Positions 42,361-50,955 of a stretch of 64,000 nt of DNA are shown here, piece by piece. The DNA comes from Hydrogenovibrio sp049975065 (GTDB lineage: Bacteria > Pseudomonadota > Gammaproteobacteria > Thiomicrospirales > Thiomicrospiraceae). The notes beneath the pieces are model-generated. The model saw only the letters and a list, made by a program, of their open reading frames with translations. It did no database searches and was not told the origin of the DNA. The first letter of the stretch is position 1, and the number at the start of each line of letters is the position of its first letter. The stretch lies in the NCBI GenBank assembly GCA_049975065.1, contig JBNGDN010000001.1; one strand, written 5' to 3'. Made by a program: the position numbers and the translations under genes.

Positions 42361-43338
42361 ATGACAACAACACTGGAACAGGTCGAAAAAACGGCACAGC
42401 TGAGCAAAAATAATCAAATGAGTTTGATGATTTTTCAGGTTCAATTTCCACGTGAAGATTACACGCCACCCTATTACGGCATGAATGTATTTAAAGTCCG
42501 AGAAGTCCTAGAGGGTCGCGCTTATGATTTGTCGGAGATGCCGGATACCAATCCGTTGATTGAGGGCATGATTGAGTTGCGCGGTGTCTATTTACCCGTC
42601 ATTGATTTGCCCAAGTGGATGGGGTTTGAAATGACGGATGAGGAGCGTGAAAAGTCGATTATTATCGTTTCCGATTTCAGTCACAATTTCATTGGAATGC
42701 GTGTGGCGCACATTCACGGTGTGGAAGAAAAGGACTGGGCGGACATTAAGCCAGCCAGCAACTACAATGTGGATGTGAACACCAATCAAGTCGTGAATCA
42801 TACCTACTTGGATGGCACCGACACCCTGTGTTTTATTCTGGATATTGAGAAACTGCTGATCGAAGCCATGCCGACCATGGCTGAAAAAATCTTCTCCTCC
42901 GCCAAAGATGTCGGTTCTCAAACCTACGATTTTTGCGACAAAGTGGCTCAGGGGGAAATCTTGTTTGCGGAAGACAGCAAGTCGATTCAGAAGTACATGG
43001 GCATGGTGTTTGATCAGTTGGGCTTAAAGCATCGTGGCTTTGATAACGGTCGCCTGTTGTTGGATCATGTGGCCAGCTTGGAGGATTTAAGCGGTGTGTC
43101 CATTATTTTTACCGATCTGGAAATGCCGATGGCCTCCGGGCATACGGTCATTAAGGAGTTGCGCAGTCAGTTAAAAAGTCGAAACATACCGATTGTGGTG
43201 CATACCTCCATGACCAGTGATAATAACAGTCGAGAAGTGCTGGAGATGGGCGCGGACTTTTTTGTCGGTAAAGTGGACACTGGCTTGATCGTGGACACCA
43301 TTAAAAAGGTGGAAGCGAAATACTACACTGCCCCGTAA
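42361..43338 (+). CDS. cheV: CheV-type chemotaxis coupling protein (CheW-REC)
   Basis: A 325-residue protein joining a CheW-like coupling domain (residues about 15-175) to a response-regulator receiver domain (about 195-322). Seen: FKVREVLEG and ELRGVYLPVIDLPKW in the first, and in the second the acidic pair of LFAEDSK, phospho-acceptor D252 in FTDLEMP, HTSM and the conserved lysine in FFVGKVD. It links chemoreceptors to CheA and probably tunes adaptation by phosphorylation. No other chemotaxis gene is adjacent. It is not part of the superoperon: own promoter upstream, own terminator downstream. Confidence 0.92.
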   Translation: MTTTLEQVEKTAQLSKNNQMSLMIFQVQFPREDYTPPYYGMNVFKVREVLEGRAYDLSEMPDTNPLIEGMIELRGVYLPVIDLPKWMGFEMTDEEREKSIIIVSDFSHNFIGMRVAHIHGVEEKDWADIKPASNYNVDVNTNQVVNHTYLDGTDTLCFILDIEKLLIEAMPTMAEKIFSSAKDVGSQTYDFCDKVAQGEILFAEDSKSIQKYMGMVFDQLGLKHRGFDNGRLLLDHVASLEDLSGVSIIFTDLEMPMASGHTVIKELRSQLKSRNIPIVVHTSMTSDNNSREVLEMGADFFVGKVDTGLIVDTIKKVEAKYYTAP

Positions 43339-43436
43339 AACGCCAGAAGCCCAAGCGGCAACGAAGTGCGTCAATGAAGTTGTTTTTCTTGAAGGGCATG
43401 AAGGGTTTAGGCGATTCGGAATTGACAAGCGGACAC

Positions 43437-43466
43437 AAAAAAAGGCACTGATCAGGTGCCTTTTTT
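43437..43466. terminator. Bidirectional terminator between cheV and rpmJ
   Basis: GGCAC, loop TGATCAG, GTGCC, flanked by seven A and six T. It can stop cheV on one strand and rpmJ on the other. Confidence 0.9.
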
Positions 43467-43486
43467 AATGGAATCTCTCAGTGAGA

Positions 43487-43612
43487 TTAACGCTGACGTG
43501 CTTTGAATCTTGGGTTGGTTTTGTTGATTACATAAACCTTACCGCGACGTCTAACGATTTGGCAGTCTTTGTGACGTGCCTTAGCTGATTTTAGAGAAGA
43601 TAAAATTTTCAT
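43487..43612 (-). CDS. rpmJ: Ribosomal protein L36, cysteine-poor type
   Basis: A 41-residue protein read on the minus strand, from ATG at 43612 to TAA at 43487. Seen: MKILSSLKSAKARHKDC, QIVRRRGKVYVI and the ending NPRFKARQR, the hallmark of L36. Only one cysteine is present, so the Zn ribbon of the standard L36 is absent; this matches the zinc-independent (YkgO-like) form. It has its own promoter at 43735-43707 and terminator, and stands alone away from the ribosomal protein operons. Confidence 0.92.
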   Translation of the reverse strand: MKILSSLKSAKARHKDCQIVRRRGKVYVINKTNPRFKARQR

Positions 43613-43706
43613 TTTAGATATCCAGTTGTGTTAATTGGTTTGACTCTTTGGTACCCGCGTATCGAGTGCAGCCGAGTGAAACCGAGTTTCAAATTTGAAA
43701 GGACGT

Positions 43707-43735
43707 ATTCTACGCATTAACGAATGCTCTGTCTA
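43707..43735 (-). promoter_or_regulatory. Sigma-70-like promoter for rpmJ
   Basis: On the minus strand TAGACA (43735-43730), 17 bases and TAGAAT (43712-43707), five of six at each box, about 95 bases before the rpmJ start. No Zur-like palindrome is evident by eye. Confidence 0.6.
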
Positions 43736-43787
43736 GTTTTTTGTTAAAATGCTTTCTTTTTCGTGATAGGTTCCGGGCAGGGTTGAG

Positions 43788-45707
43788 GTGTCATTAAAAT
43801 CCCAAATTGAAGCATATCTTGGTGCCGATGGCGTGATTGCCCAAGCGGTTGATGGCTATCAAATGCGGCAGGCGCAGATGGATATGGCGGAAACGATTGC
43901 CGATATCATCGAATCTGAAGGCTGTTTGCTGGCCGAGGCGGGTACGGGGACTGGTAAAACGTTTTCCTACCTGGTGCCGGCATTGTTGTCGGGTCAGAAA
44001 GTCATTGTGTCCACCGCCACCAAAACCCTTCAAGACCAGCTGTTGCGTAAAGACATTCCATTATTGATGGACTTATGCCGTGTCGCCGGCACCGTGAAGG
44101 TGTTGAAAGGGCGGGAAAATTATCTTTGCCCGCAACGGCTTGAAATAGCGGAAACGGCTGAACAAAACACTCAGTCGGTGTGGCAGAAGTTGAATCGGAT
44201 TCATGACTGGCAACTCAAAACCCGATCGGGCGATAAAGCCGAATTAACGAATCTGGATGATAATGACCCTCTCTGGTCTAAAGTCTGTGCTCGCCTGGAA
44301 TTTTGTCAGGCAAATGATTGCATGGGGGGAGAGACCGATTGCTTTTATCCCAAAGTCAAACAGCAGGCTTTGGATGCACAGGTGTTGATTGTGAATCACC
44401 ATCTGTTTTGTGCTGACTTGGCTTTGCGGGAGCAGGGGTTTGGTGAAGTCTTGCCGGAAGCTGATATTTATATATTTGACGAAGCGCATCAGTTGCCGGA
44501 CATAGCCGCACAGTTTTTAGGCTTTTCCATTAGTCGCTATCAGCTGGATGAGCTGGTGCGTGATTTGAAGTTGGCTTATCAGAAAGAAGCCCCTGAAGTG
44601 GTTGAGCTGGCCGATCAAACAAAAGCTTTAGAGCAGAAGATTACCCAGTTCCACGAGTCGCTCGGCAAGTGGGAAAAGCGCTGGACTTGGCAAGTCTTTG
44701 AGGACGCCAAGGCGCCAGTGAAAATGCTGGAGCAGTTGCGCAATCAGCTCGGCGTGTTAATCGATACGCTCAAGCCGCTGACGGATAAAGGAAAGCTGTT
44801 GTCGGCCTTGTCTAAACGCAGTCAGGCGTTTGAAAAGCAGCTTCAGAGCTGGCTAACGGCCTCATCGGATAATCAGGTGCGCTGGGCAGAATCATCGCAG
44901 GCACGATTTAAATTGAACTTAACCCCCTTGAGTGTGGCGGCACCGTTCAGTCGGCAGCGAGAGGCTTTGGGCGGCGCTTGGATATTTACCTCGGCAACGC
45001 TCAGCGTGAATCATCGGTTTGACTATTTTGCCCATCGATTGGGATTGGATGACGCCGAAACGCGTCAATGGGAGAGCCCGTTCGATTATGCGCGTCAAGC
45101 CGTGATTTATCATCCGCTGGGGTTGCCAGATCCAAAAGACCCAGATTACATCAAAATATGCCTGCGAGCGGCTTGGCCATTATTGCAGGAAAGTCGTGGG
45201 TGCGCTTTTTTGCTGTTCACCAGTCACCGAGCCTTGCAGGAAGCGAGAACCATTCTGGCCGAGCACTGGGATGGCACTTTGTTGGTTCAGGGGGATGGCC
45301 CCAAGAACACGTTGCTGCAACGCTTTAAAGACAATGATAGAGCCTTGTTACTCGGGACGAGCAGTTTTTGGGAAGGGGTGGATGTCAAAGGTGAAGCGTT
45401 GAAACTGGTGTTGATCGATCGCATTCCGTTTATTCCGCCGGATGATCCGGTGGTGCAGGCGCGTGAAGCGGCGCTCAAACAAAAAGGGTTAAGCGCTTTC
45501 TTTCATTTTCAAATCCCAGAAGCGACGATTGCTTTGAAGCAGGGAATTGGGCGCTTGATTCGCGATACGTCCGATTATGGTGTGCTGATGTTGTGTGACC
45601 CACGGTTGACACAGAAATCCTATGGGGCGATTATCACCAACAGTTTTCCGAATTTTAACTGGGTCTTTTCCGTGGAAGAGGCCAAACAAAAACTGAGAGA
45701 GACCTGA
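43788..45707 (+). CDS. DinG/YoaA-family ATP-dependent DNA helicase
   Basis: A 639-residue XPD-like superfamily 2 helicase, the size of E. coli YoaA. Seen: Walker A AEAGTGTGKT at about residues 48-57, ATKTLQDQLL, the Fe-S cluster cysteines (YLCPQR, LEFCQANDC, ETDCFY), the DEAH box at 231-234 and the C-terminal GTSSFWEGVDVKG and QGIGRLIRD motifs. It unwinds 5' to 3' and helps with damaged or stalled forks. GTG 43788 with CAGGG before it. Starts five bases before tsaB ends the gap. Confidence 0.93.
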   Translation: MSLKSQIEAYLGADGVIAQAVDGYQMRQAQMDMAETIADIIESEGCLLAEAGTGTGKTFSYLVPALLSGQKVIVSTATKTLQDQLLRKDIPLLMDLCRVAGTVKVLKGRENYLCPQRLEIAETAEQNTQSVWQKLNRIHDWQLKTRSGDKAELTNLDDNDPLWSKVCARLEFCQANDCMGGETDCFYPKVKQQALDAQVLIVNHHLFCADLALREQGFGEVLPEADIYIFDEAHQLPDIAAQFLGFSISRYQLDELVRDLKLAYQKEAPEVVELADQTKALEQKITQFHESLGKWEKRWTWQVFEDAKAPVKMLEQLRNQLGVLIDTLKPLTDKGKLLSALSKRSQAFEKQLQSWLTASSDNQVRWAESSQARFKLNLTPLSVAAPFSRQREALGGAWIFTSATLSVNHRFDYFAHRLGLDDAETRQWESPFDYARQAVIYHPLGLPDPKDPDYIKICLRAAWPLLQESRGCAFLLFTSHRALQEARTILAEHWDGTLLVQGDGPKNTLLQRFKDNDRALLLGTSSFWEGVDVKGEALKLVLIDRIPFIPPDDPVVQAREAALKQKGLSAFFHFQIPEATIALKQGIGRLIRDTSDYGVLMLCDPRLTQKSYGAIITNSFPNFNWVFSVEEAKQKLRET

Positions 45708-45711
45708 ACGC

Positions 45712-46422
45712 ATGACGGCCACCGCCAGTATTCTCGCGATTGAAACTTCTACCCAGGCCTGCTCAGCCTGTCTGATCCATCATGGCACGTCTTATTTAGA
45801 GTATGAGTTAGCGCCGCAGAAGCATGCGGATCGTATTTTAACCATGGTTGAAAAGGTGCTTCATCAGGCCGATGCCAGGCCTGGTGATATCCAGCTTCTG
45901 GCTTTTGGGGAGGGGCCGGGGGCGTTTACTGGCGTGCGAATTGCGACCGGCGTGATTCAAGGGTTGGCCTTTGGTTGGGATAAGCCAGTACTGGGCGTTT
46001 CAACCTTGGAAGCACTGGCTTGGCAAGGGTATCAAGCAACAGGTGCCTTGGATTGGCTGGCGTTTCTGGATGCGCGTATGCAGGAAATGTATTTACAGGC
46101 GTGTCGCATTGAGTCGGGACGCCTGGTTTCGCAAGCGCCGCAATTGATGTCTGCCGCGCAAGCGCACCAGTGGATCGAAACCCAGACCGGTACGCCCAGT
46201 GGGGTGGGTGATATAGCGGTGGAGTTTCCAGTGACAGCGGCCAGGTTTTCAGCCTGGTACTCGGCGCGACCTTCTGCGCAGGCGATCGCGGAGGTCGCGC
46301 AACAGCGCTTATCCCAAGCGCATTCGGTGGATGATGTTTTGCCAATGCCGCTTTATTTGCGCAATCAGGTGGCGGAGAAACCTAAGCCTAAACCACCTTC
46401 CGCGTATAGCCGGAAAATTTAA
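45712..46422 (+). CDS. tsaB: TsaB, tRNA threonylcarbamoyladenosine synthesis factor
   Basis: A 236-residue ASKHA-fold protein that partners TsaD and TsaE in making t6A at position 37 of ANN-decoding tRNAs. Seen: ILAIETSTQACSACLI, QKHADRILTM and FGEGPGAFTGVRIATGVIQGLA. It lacks the metal-binding H-x3-H of TsaD, as expected. Starts four bases after the helicase stop. Contains a CCAGGCCTGG copy in the A-R-P-G frame and a near copy (CCAGGCCTGC) close to the start. Confidence 0.95.
   Translation: MTATASILAIETSTQACSACLIHHGTSYLEYELAPQKHADRILTMVEKVLHQADARPGDIQLLAFGEGPGAFTGVRIATGVIQGLAFGWDKPVLGVSTLEALAWQGYQATGALDWLAFLDARMQEMYLQACRIESGRLVSQAPQLMSAAQAHQWIETQTGTPSGVGDIAVEFPVTAARFSAWYSARPSAQAIAEVAQQRLSQAHSVDDVLPMPLYLRNQVAEKPKPKPPSAYSRKI
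45875..45884. repeat. CCAGGCCTGG palindrome, copy 13
   Basis: In tsaB, the only A-R-P-G frame copy. Confidence 0.95.
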
Positions 46423-46532
46423 TGTCGGTTCTTCGGTTTTTCGACTCATCACCTTGCGCCAAGAACGGTCAAAAGCTTGGTTTCTTAACGGATCCCTTTG
46501 GGCGAATGGTAGAATGGCCTCTTGGTGGGGGC

Positions 46533-46574
46533 GATACGTTTGAAGAGATACGTTTGATGAGATACCTTTGGTGA
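46533..46574 (+). repeat. 3 x 14 bp tandem repeat upstream of the 46582 gene
   Basis: GATACGTTTGAAGA, GATACGTTTGATGA and GATACCTTTGGTGA run directly into the ribosome-binding region (GTGAGA) and the ATG at 46582. Confidence 0.88.
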
Positions 46575-46581
46575 GAAAAGT

Positions 46582-47448
46582 ATGGAGAAGGAAGTGAAAA
46601 AGCAATTGTCTGTCTGGTTGGGTCTGCTATGGCTTCTGTCCACTACTTGGGCAGTAGCCGATACGGTGTCGTCAAAGTTTAAAGTGGGCGAAACCATTCT
46701 GGTTGGGTTTCCGGCGAATAACATCAAGGGAGACGCATACATTATCGGTATTATTCGTAAAGTCACCCCAGAGGGCGATTATCAGATTTCGGTTCGCGAC
46801 TTTGTCGAGGGGCATGATTATGGTTTGTCCTGTGTGCCGATTGCGGTAAACGAGAGGGGGCAAGAAACGGGGCAGTCGGGCTGGGAAATCTGGGACAATA
46901 CCAAACAGTTGACCAGTGAAGGCTTGGAGTATATTGTGCCACGCGATAAGGTGATGAAGCTGGACAAAGGTAAGCTGAATTTTATTGATCGGTACAATGT
47001 TTACATTACCTACTCACGCTGGAAGTCGAATGTGCCGGTGATGTCGATCGATCGGCTTGATAGCGCAGAAGCCGAAGCGGCTTATGCGGGGATTGAAGGG
47101 ATTATTCCGGCGCTGGAAATCGCCAAGCTGGATCGTGCCAGTTATTACGACCCTGAAAACGGTCGCCCCTATTGGCCGCACGAGTCGGTGCCGCATCTCA
47201 ATGTCTTGCTGGCGCAAGTGAGTGATTTGCTGAAGGAAGACCCAACGTTGAACCAACTTTGGCGGGCTCAGTCGCGGGATTGGCCAGCGATTGAATCCAA
47301 TATGCGAACCTACTTTTTAGTCGATGCCATGGATAAAGTGGTTCGCGATGCTGAAGCCATTCTGTACGAAGAGGACGTGAAAAAAGCCGATCCCGAAGCG
47401 CTGAAAACCTTAAAGGCTCAATTGAAGCACCTCGGGATGGCGGATTAG
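46582..47448 (+). CDS. Exported protein of unknown function
   Basis: A 288-residue protein that I do not recognise. Seen: basic n-region, hydrophobic residues 9-25 and a probable signal-peptidase cut after A26 (AVA-D). A short beta-rich stretch (FKVGETILVGFPAN, YIIGIIRKVTPEGDYQISVRDF) resembles SH3 or Tudor-like barrels, which is only an impression; the rest is mixed, with a helical acidic C-terminus. No lipobox. Preceded by a 3 x 14 bp tandem repeat and not tightly linked to tsaB. Confidence 0.7.
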   Translation: MEKEVKKQLSVWLGLLWLLSTTWAVADTVSSKFKVGETILVGFPANNIKGDAYIIGIIRKVTPEGDYQISVRDFVEGHDYGLSCVPIAVNERGQETGQSGWEIWDNTKQLTSEGLEYIVPRDKVMKLDKGKLNFIDRYNVYITYSRWKSNVPVMSIDRLDSAEAEAAYAGIEGIIPALEIAKLDRASYYDPENGRPYWPHESVPHLNVLLAQVSDLLKEDPTLNQLWRAQSRDWPAIESNMRTYFLVDAMDKVVRDAEAILYEEDVKKADPEALKTLKAQLKHLGMAD

Positions 47449-47508
47449 TGGGTTTGAATGATTTGTGGTTGTTCTGCGATGGCAGCAGTGGGATTGAGTG
47501 CGTTTGCG

Positions 47509-47799
47509 TTATTTTGGGAACTTGTAGTAGGTGACGTTTAAATAATCCACCACCTGTTCGCGCTCATCGTCAAACCAGCCAACATTCAAATTGCTGTCAC
47601 AATAAGCCACGGCTTTTTGCAGATCGGCATAGTTTTTTGGACTCATTTTAACCAGTGTTTCTTTGTTGTAGCCCAGCTCGGCATGGCATTTCATGCAGTT
47701 GGCGTCATCGTGTAGCGTTTTGCCAGGATGGGCTTCGGCGTGCGCCATGATCGGGGTTAGGAGCAAGCCGGTCATTAAAAATGCTTGAGCGTGTTTCAT
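47509..47799 (-). CDS. Small monohaem c-type cytochrome
   Basis: A 96-residue periplasmic cytochrome. Seen: signal peptide ending IMAHAEA and the haem-attachment motif CMKCH at residues 35-39; a later methionine or histidine would be the second axial ligand but cannot be named with confidence. ATG 47799 is chosen because GGAGG lies about ten bases upstream; ten extra in-frame residues would spoil the signal peptide. It stands alone, convergent with the 46582 gene, and its redox partner is unknown. Confidence 0.85.
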   Translation of the reverse strand: MKHAQAFLMTGLLLTPIMAHAEAHPGKTLHDDANCMKCHAELGYNKETLVKMSPKNYADLQKAVAYCDSNLNVGWFDDEREQVVDYLNVTYYKFPK

Positions 47800-47937
47800 A
47801 AGATAGAGCCTCCAAAGTGAAATATTCAAGATTCGTCCGACAATAATACGATTTCATTGTACTGATAAACGGCTGGGCTTCTTATTAATGTTTTTACCCG
47901 CACACTAAATAAAATTTATCATTATAAAATTGATCAT

Positions 47938-47969
47938 GGTTGCTTTGAAGACTGGTTGCTTTGAAGATT
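47938..47969 (+). repeat. 2 x 16 bp tandem repeat
   Basis: GGTTGCTTTGAAGACT followed by GGTTGCTTTGAAGATT, 15 of 16 identical, in the 308-base gap between the cytochrome and ycaO. The rest of that gap is A/T-rich with no supported gene. Confidence 0.9.
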
Positions 47970-48107
47970 TAGTTCTTGGCTACCAATGATCTAACCCGAG
48001 ATAAGTCACAAAATGCCCAGGTCTGGCAATTTTTCAAGCCGCAAGGCTGCCGGGATGGCTCTGGCTCCGTGAGGGGTTGAGGAAGTCATGATTCACGAGG
48101 AAACTGT

Positions 48108-49856
48108 ATGGTTGAAAAAACGTTTATTAAAGGCAAGGATGCCTGTCTGGAAGAGTCGATTTTGCGAATGCAGTCGCTGTTGCAGGCCGCGGGGTTTGAT
48201 ATTGAAGAGGTGTCTTGGTTGAATCCGGTGCCAAATGTGTATTCGGTTCACCTACGCGACCGCAACTGCCCGACATTGTTTACCAATGGCAAGGGTGCCA
48301 GTCGCAAAGCCACTCTGGCCAGCGCTCTGGGAGAGTTTTTCGAACGTTTGGAGACCAACTATTTTTTCTCCGACTTTTACCTTGAACCGTCAGAGGATGA
48401 CGCGGATAAAGCGCCGGACTGGCTCTACTTTCCAGATGAAAAAACCATTGCTTTAGAGGATTTTAAATCGCTTTTAACGCCGTCGCTCTGGGCGATTTAT
48501 GAGGCCGATGGGGATTTGAGCGGTGACGACTTTTTGAGTTTAAACGATTCGGTTGAGCGCATTCGCTGTTTGCCGCTTCGTCAGGCACGTTCGGGTGAAA
48601 TCGTCTATTTTCCGATGAATCTGTTGAGTAATCTTTATGCGAGTAATGGGTTAAGTGCGGGCAATACACCGCAGGAGGCCTTGGTGCAAGGCTTGTCCGA
48701 GGTGTTTGAACGCTGGGTGAAGCAGCGTATTCTGACCGAGAACCTGTGTTTGCCGGAGGTGCCGGAGGCGTTGATTCAACAGTTTCCAACGGTGGTGGCG
48801 GCTCGAACGGCACTGCAGGCGGAAGGCCTGGCAGTGTCGATTCGCGATGCTTCCCTTGGCGGGGCTTATCCGGTGATGAATGTGACTCTGCTGGATCGAA
48901 AAAGCGGACGTTGTTTTGCCTCTTTCGGTGCTCATCCGATGTTTGAAGTGGCGCTGGAGCGCACCTTGACCGAGTCGTTGCAGGGACGTCGTCTGGAGCA
49001 GTTGGACGGTTTTCAGACACCGGTGTTTGATGCGGAACGGGTGGCAGAGGATGAAAATATTGAAAATCATTTTATTGATTCCAGCGGGTTGATTCATGCA
49101 CGCTTTATCAGTCGGCAATACGATTTTGAATTTGTGCATTGGGATTTTGAGGGCGACACAAGCGCTCAGCTGGAAAACCTGTTGCAGCGCTTTGACCGTG
49201 AGGGGCGCGATGTTTTTTATGCCGAATATAATCACTTTGGCGTGCCAGCCTGCCGAATCCTGGTGCCCGGGGTGTCAGAGGTGTTTCCGAGACATGAGTT
49301 GCTGGAAGATAATCAGAATCGCGGACGGGCCTTGCGTGAACAATTGGCCGCGTTAATGGTGTCTAAGGCGCCGAATCGCTTTGAGGCGGCTTATGACGCC
49401 ATCGAAGCGATGGGGTTTTCGGAGCACCAGGGAGTGGCGAATTTAATTGGCTTGCGGCCAGACCCGGGGTCTTATTGGCAAAAGCTGAAGATGATTGAAT
49501 TGCAGATGTGGCTGGCGCTGGCCAGTGGAGACTATGAGACAGCGTTGGATGCGTTGCAGACCAGTTTGTATTTTGTGGATGACCCGGAATGGCACCGGTT
49601 GTATATTGCCTTGGAATTTGGGTTGGAGGTTCTGCTGCAGAGTGATTTGGAAACCTATCCCGTTTCCGTTCAGGCGGATTTGTTTGGCGAGGCCTTGACC
49701 GAGCGGGTGTGGCGTTGTATTCGTGGAGAAGAACTGTTTGGCGGTTTGCCGATGGGGGCGGCCGCTTTTCAGGAAAGTCGCAGTCATCGGGGGTTGTTAC
49801 AGGTCTATCGCCGAGTTCAGGCGGTCAAAGCAAAAGCTTGGGGAGCGGTGGGCTAA
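48108..49856 (+). CDS. ycaO: YcaO protein, E. coli type
   Basis: A 582-residue protein, near the length of E. coli YcaO (586). Seen: the ATP-binding YcaO core GKGASRKATLASALGEFFERLE, with the metal-binding glutamates, QEALVQGLSEVFERWVK, and a helical C-terminal repeat domain after about residue 400. The E. coli protein is linked to methylthiolation of ribosomal protein S12 (RimO); its chemistry is unsettled. The C-terminus lacks the proline-rich tail of azoline-forming YcaO enzymes. GAGGAAA precedes ATG. Confidence 0.93.
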   Translation: MVEKTFIKGKDACLEESILRMQSLLQAAGFDIEEVSWLNPVPNVYSVHLRDRNCPTLFTNGKGASRKATLASALGEFFERLETNYFFSDFYLEPSEDDADKAPDWLYFPDEKTIALEDFKSLLTPSLWAIYEADGDLSGDDFLSLNDSVERIRCLPLRQARSGEIVYFPMNLLSNLYASNGLSAGNTPQEALVQGLSEVFERWVKQRILTENLCLPEVPEALIQQFPTVVAARTALQAEGLAVSIRDASLGGAYPVMNVTLLDRKSGRCFASFGAHPMFEVALERTLTESLQGRRLEQLDGFQTPVFDAERVAEDENIENHFIDSSGLIHARFISRQYDFEFVHWDFEGDTSAQLENLLQRFDREGRDVFYAEYNHFGVPACRILVPGVSEVFPRHELLEDNQNRGRALREQLAALMVSKAPNRFEAAYDAIEAMGFSEHQGVANLIGLRPDPGSYWQKLKMIELQMWLALASGDYETALDALQTSLYFVDDPEWHRLYIALEFGLEVLLQSDLETYPVSVQADLFGEALTERVWRCIRGEELFGGLPMGAAAFQESRSHRGLLQVYRRVQAVKAKAWGAVG

Positions 49857-49957
49857 TTTGTTAGAATAGCACCCCATTATTTGTTGGAAGTATTGTTGGA
49901 TGATTTTCCGGTGGCGACTTCGGTTGGCCCTGACACAGAAAAGACGATAGGACACTT

Positions 49958-50914
49958 ATGAAATTAGATTTTTTAGAGTTTGAACAACCGATTGCGGAGC
50001 TGGAAGCCAAAATTGACGAATTGCGTCATTTGGACGGGCAGGACATGGATTTGCTAAAAGAAGTGTCCGCTCTGGAAGAAAAAAGCCGCAATCTGACTCA
50101 GTCCATTTTCAGTCGGCTGTCGGATGTGCAGGTCGCCCAAGTGGCGCGCCACCCGCAGCGCCCTTATTTATTGGATTATCTCAGCCAAATGTTCACCGAT
50201 TTTACTGAAATGCACGGCGATCGTGCGTTTGCCGATGATGCGGCGATAGTGGGCGGTTTGGCGCGTATCGATGGGTATCCAGTGATGGTGATTGGACAGG
50301 AAAAAGGCCGAGACACCAAAGAAAAAATTCGCCGCAATTTTGGTATGCCGCGCCCGGAAGGGTATCGCAAAGCGCTGCGTTTAATGAAAACCGCCGAGCG
50401 TTTCAATCTGCCGATTTTGACCTTTATTGATACGCCGGGAGCTTACCCAGGAATTAATGCTGAGGAACGCGGTCAGTCCGAAGCCATTGCCCGCAATCTC
50501 ATTGAGATGGCGGAGTTGAAGGTGCCGGTGATTTGCACGGTGATCGGTGAAGGCGGTTCTGGCGGTGCTCTGGCGATCGGTGTGGGGGATGTCACTTTAA
50601 TGATGCAATACAGTACTTATTCGGTGATTTCGCCGGAAGGCTGTGCCTCCATTTTATGGAAAGATGCCGCCAATGCGGCGGATGCCGCCACTGCGCTGGG
50701 CATTACCGCGCCCAGACTGAAAGAGTTGGGTCTGGTGGATGTGATTGTGTCCGAGCCATTGGGCGGCGCGCACCGAGACCCGAAGGCGGCGGCCGCCTCT
50801 TTGAAACAGGCGCTGCTGGAACAGTTGGACGCCTTAAAGATAGAGCCTGTAGAAACCTTGCTGGAAAATCGTTATCAGCGCTATATGCACTATGGCAATT
50901 TTGATGTGGCTTGA
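49958..50914 (+). CDS. accA: Acetyl-CoA carboxylase carboxyltransferase, alpha subunit
   Basis: A 318-residue subunit that with AccD moves the carboxyl group from biotin to acetyl-CoA, making malonyl-CoA. Seen: FLEFEQPIAELEAKIDELR, GQEKGRDTKEKIRRNFGMP, FIDTPGAYPGINAEERGQ and GEGGSGGALAIGVGD. A TAGAAT box near 49862 may be its promoter. It precedes tilS, as in many gammaproteobacteria. Confidence 0.97.
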   Translation: MKLDFLEFEQPIAELEAKIDELRHLDGQDMDLLKEVSALEEKSRNLTQSIFSRLSDVQVAQVARHPQRPYLLDYLSQMFTDFTEMHGDRAFADDAAIVGGLARIDGYPVMVIGQEKGRDTKEKIRRNFGMPRPEGYRKALRLMKTAERFNLPILTFIDTPGAYPGINAEERGQSEAIARNLIEMAELKVPVICTVIGEGGSGGALAIGVGDVTLMMQYSTYSVISPEGCASILWKDAANAADAATALGITAPRLKELGLVDVIVSEPLGGAHRDPKAAAASLKQALLEQLDALKIEPVETLLENRYQRYMHYGNFDVA

Positions 50915-50955
50915 GGCCGGGGCGTATCTGACTGGGGTTTTGAACGAGGTTGAAA

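Noticed and set aside
47936..48061. Short reading frames of 17 and 19 codons upstream of ycaO that might be RiPP precursor peptides
   Set aside because: Neither has a ribosome-binding site, the first is made by a tandem repeat, and the YcaO is the full-length E. coli type without the proline-rich tail of azoline-forming enzymes.
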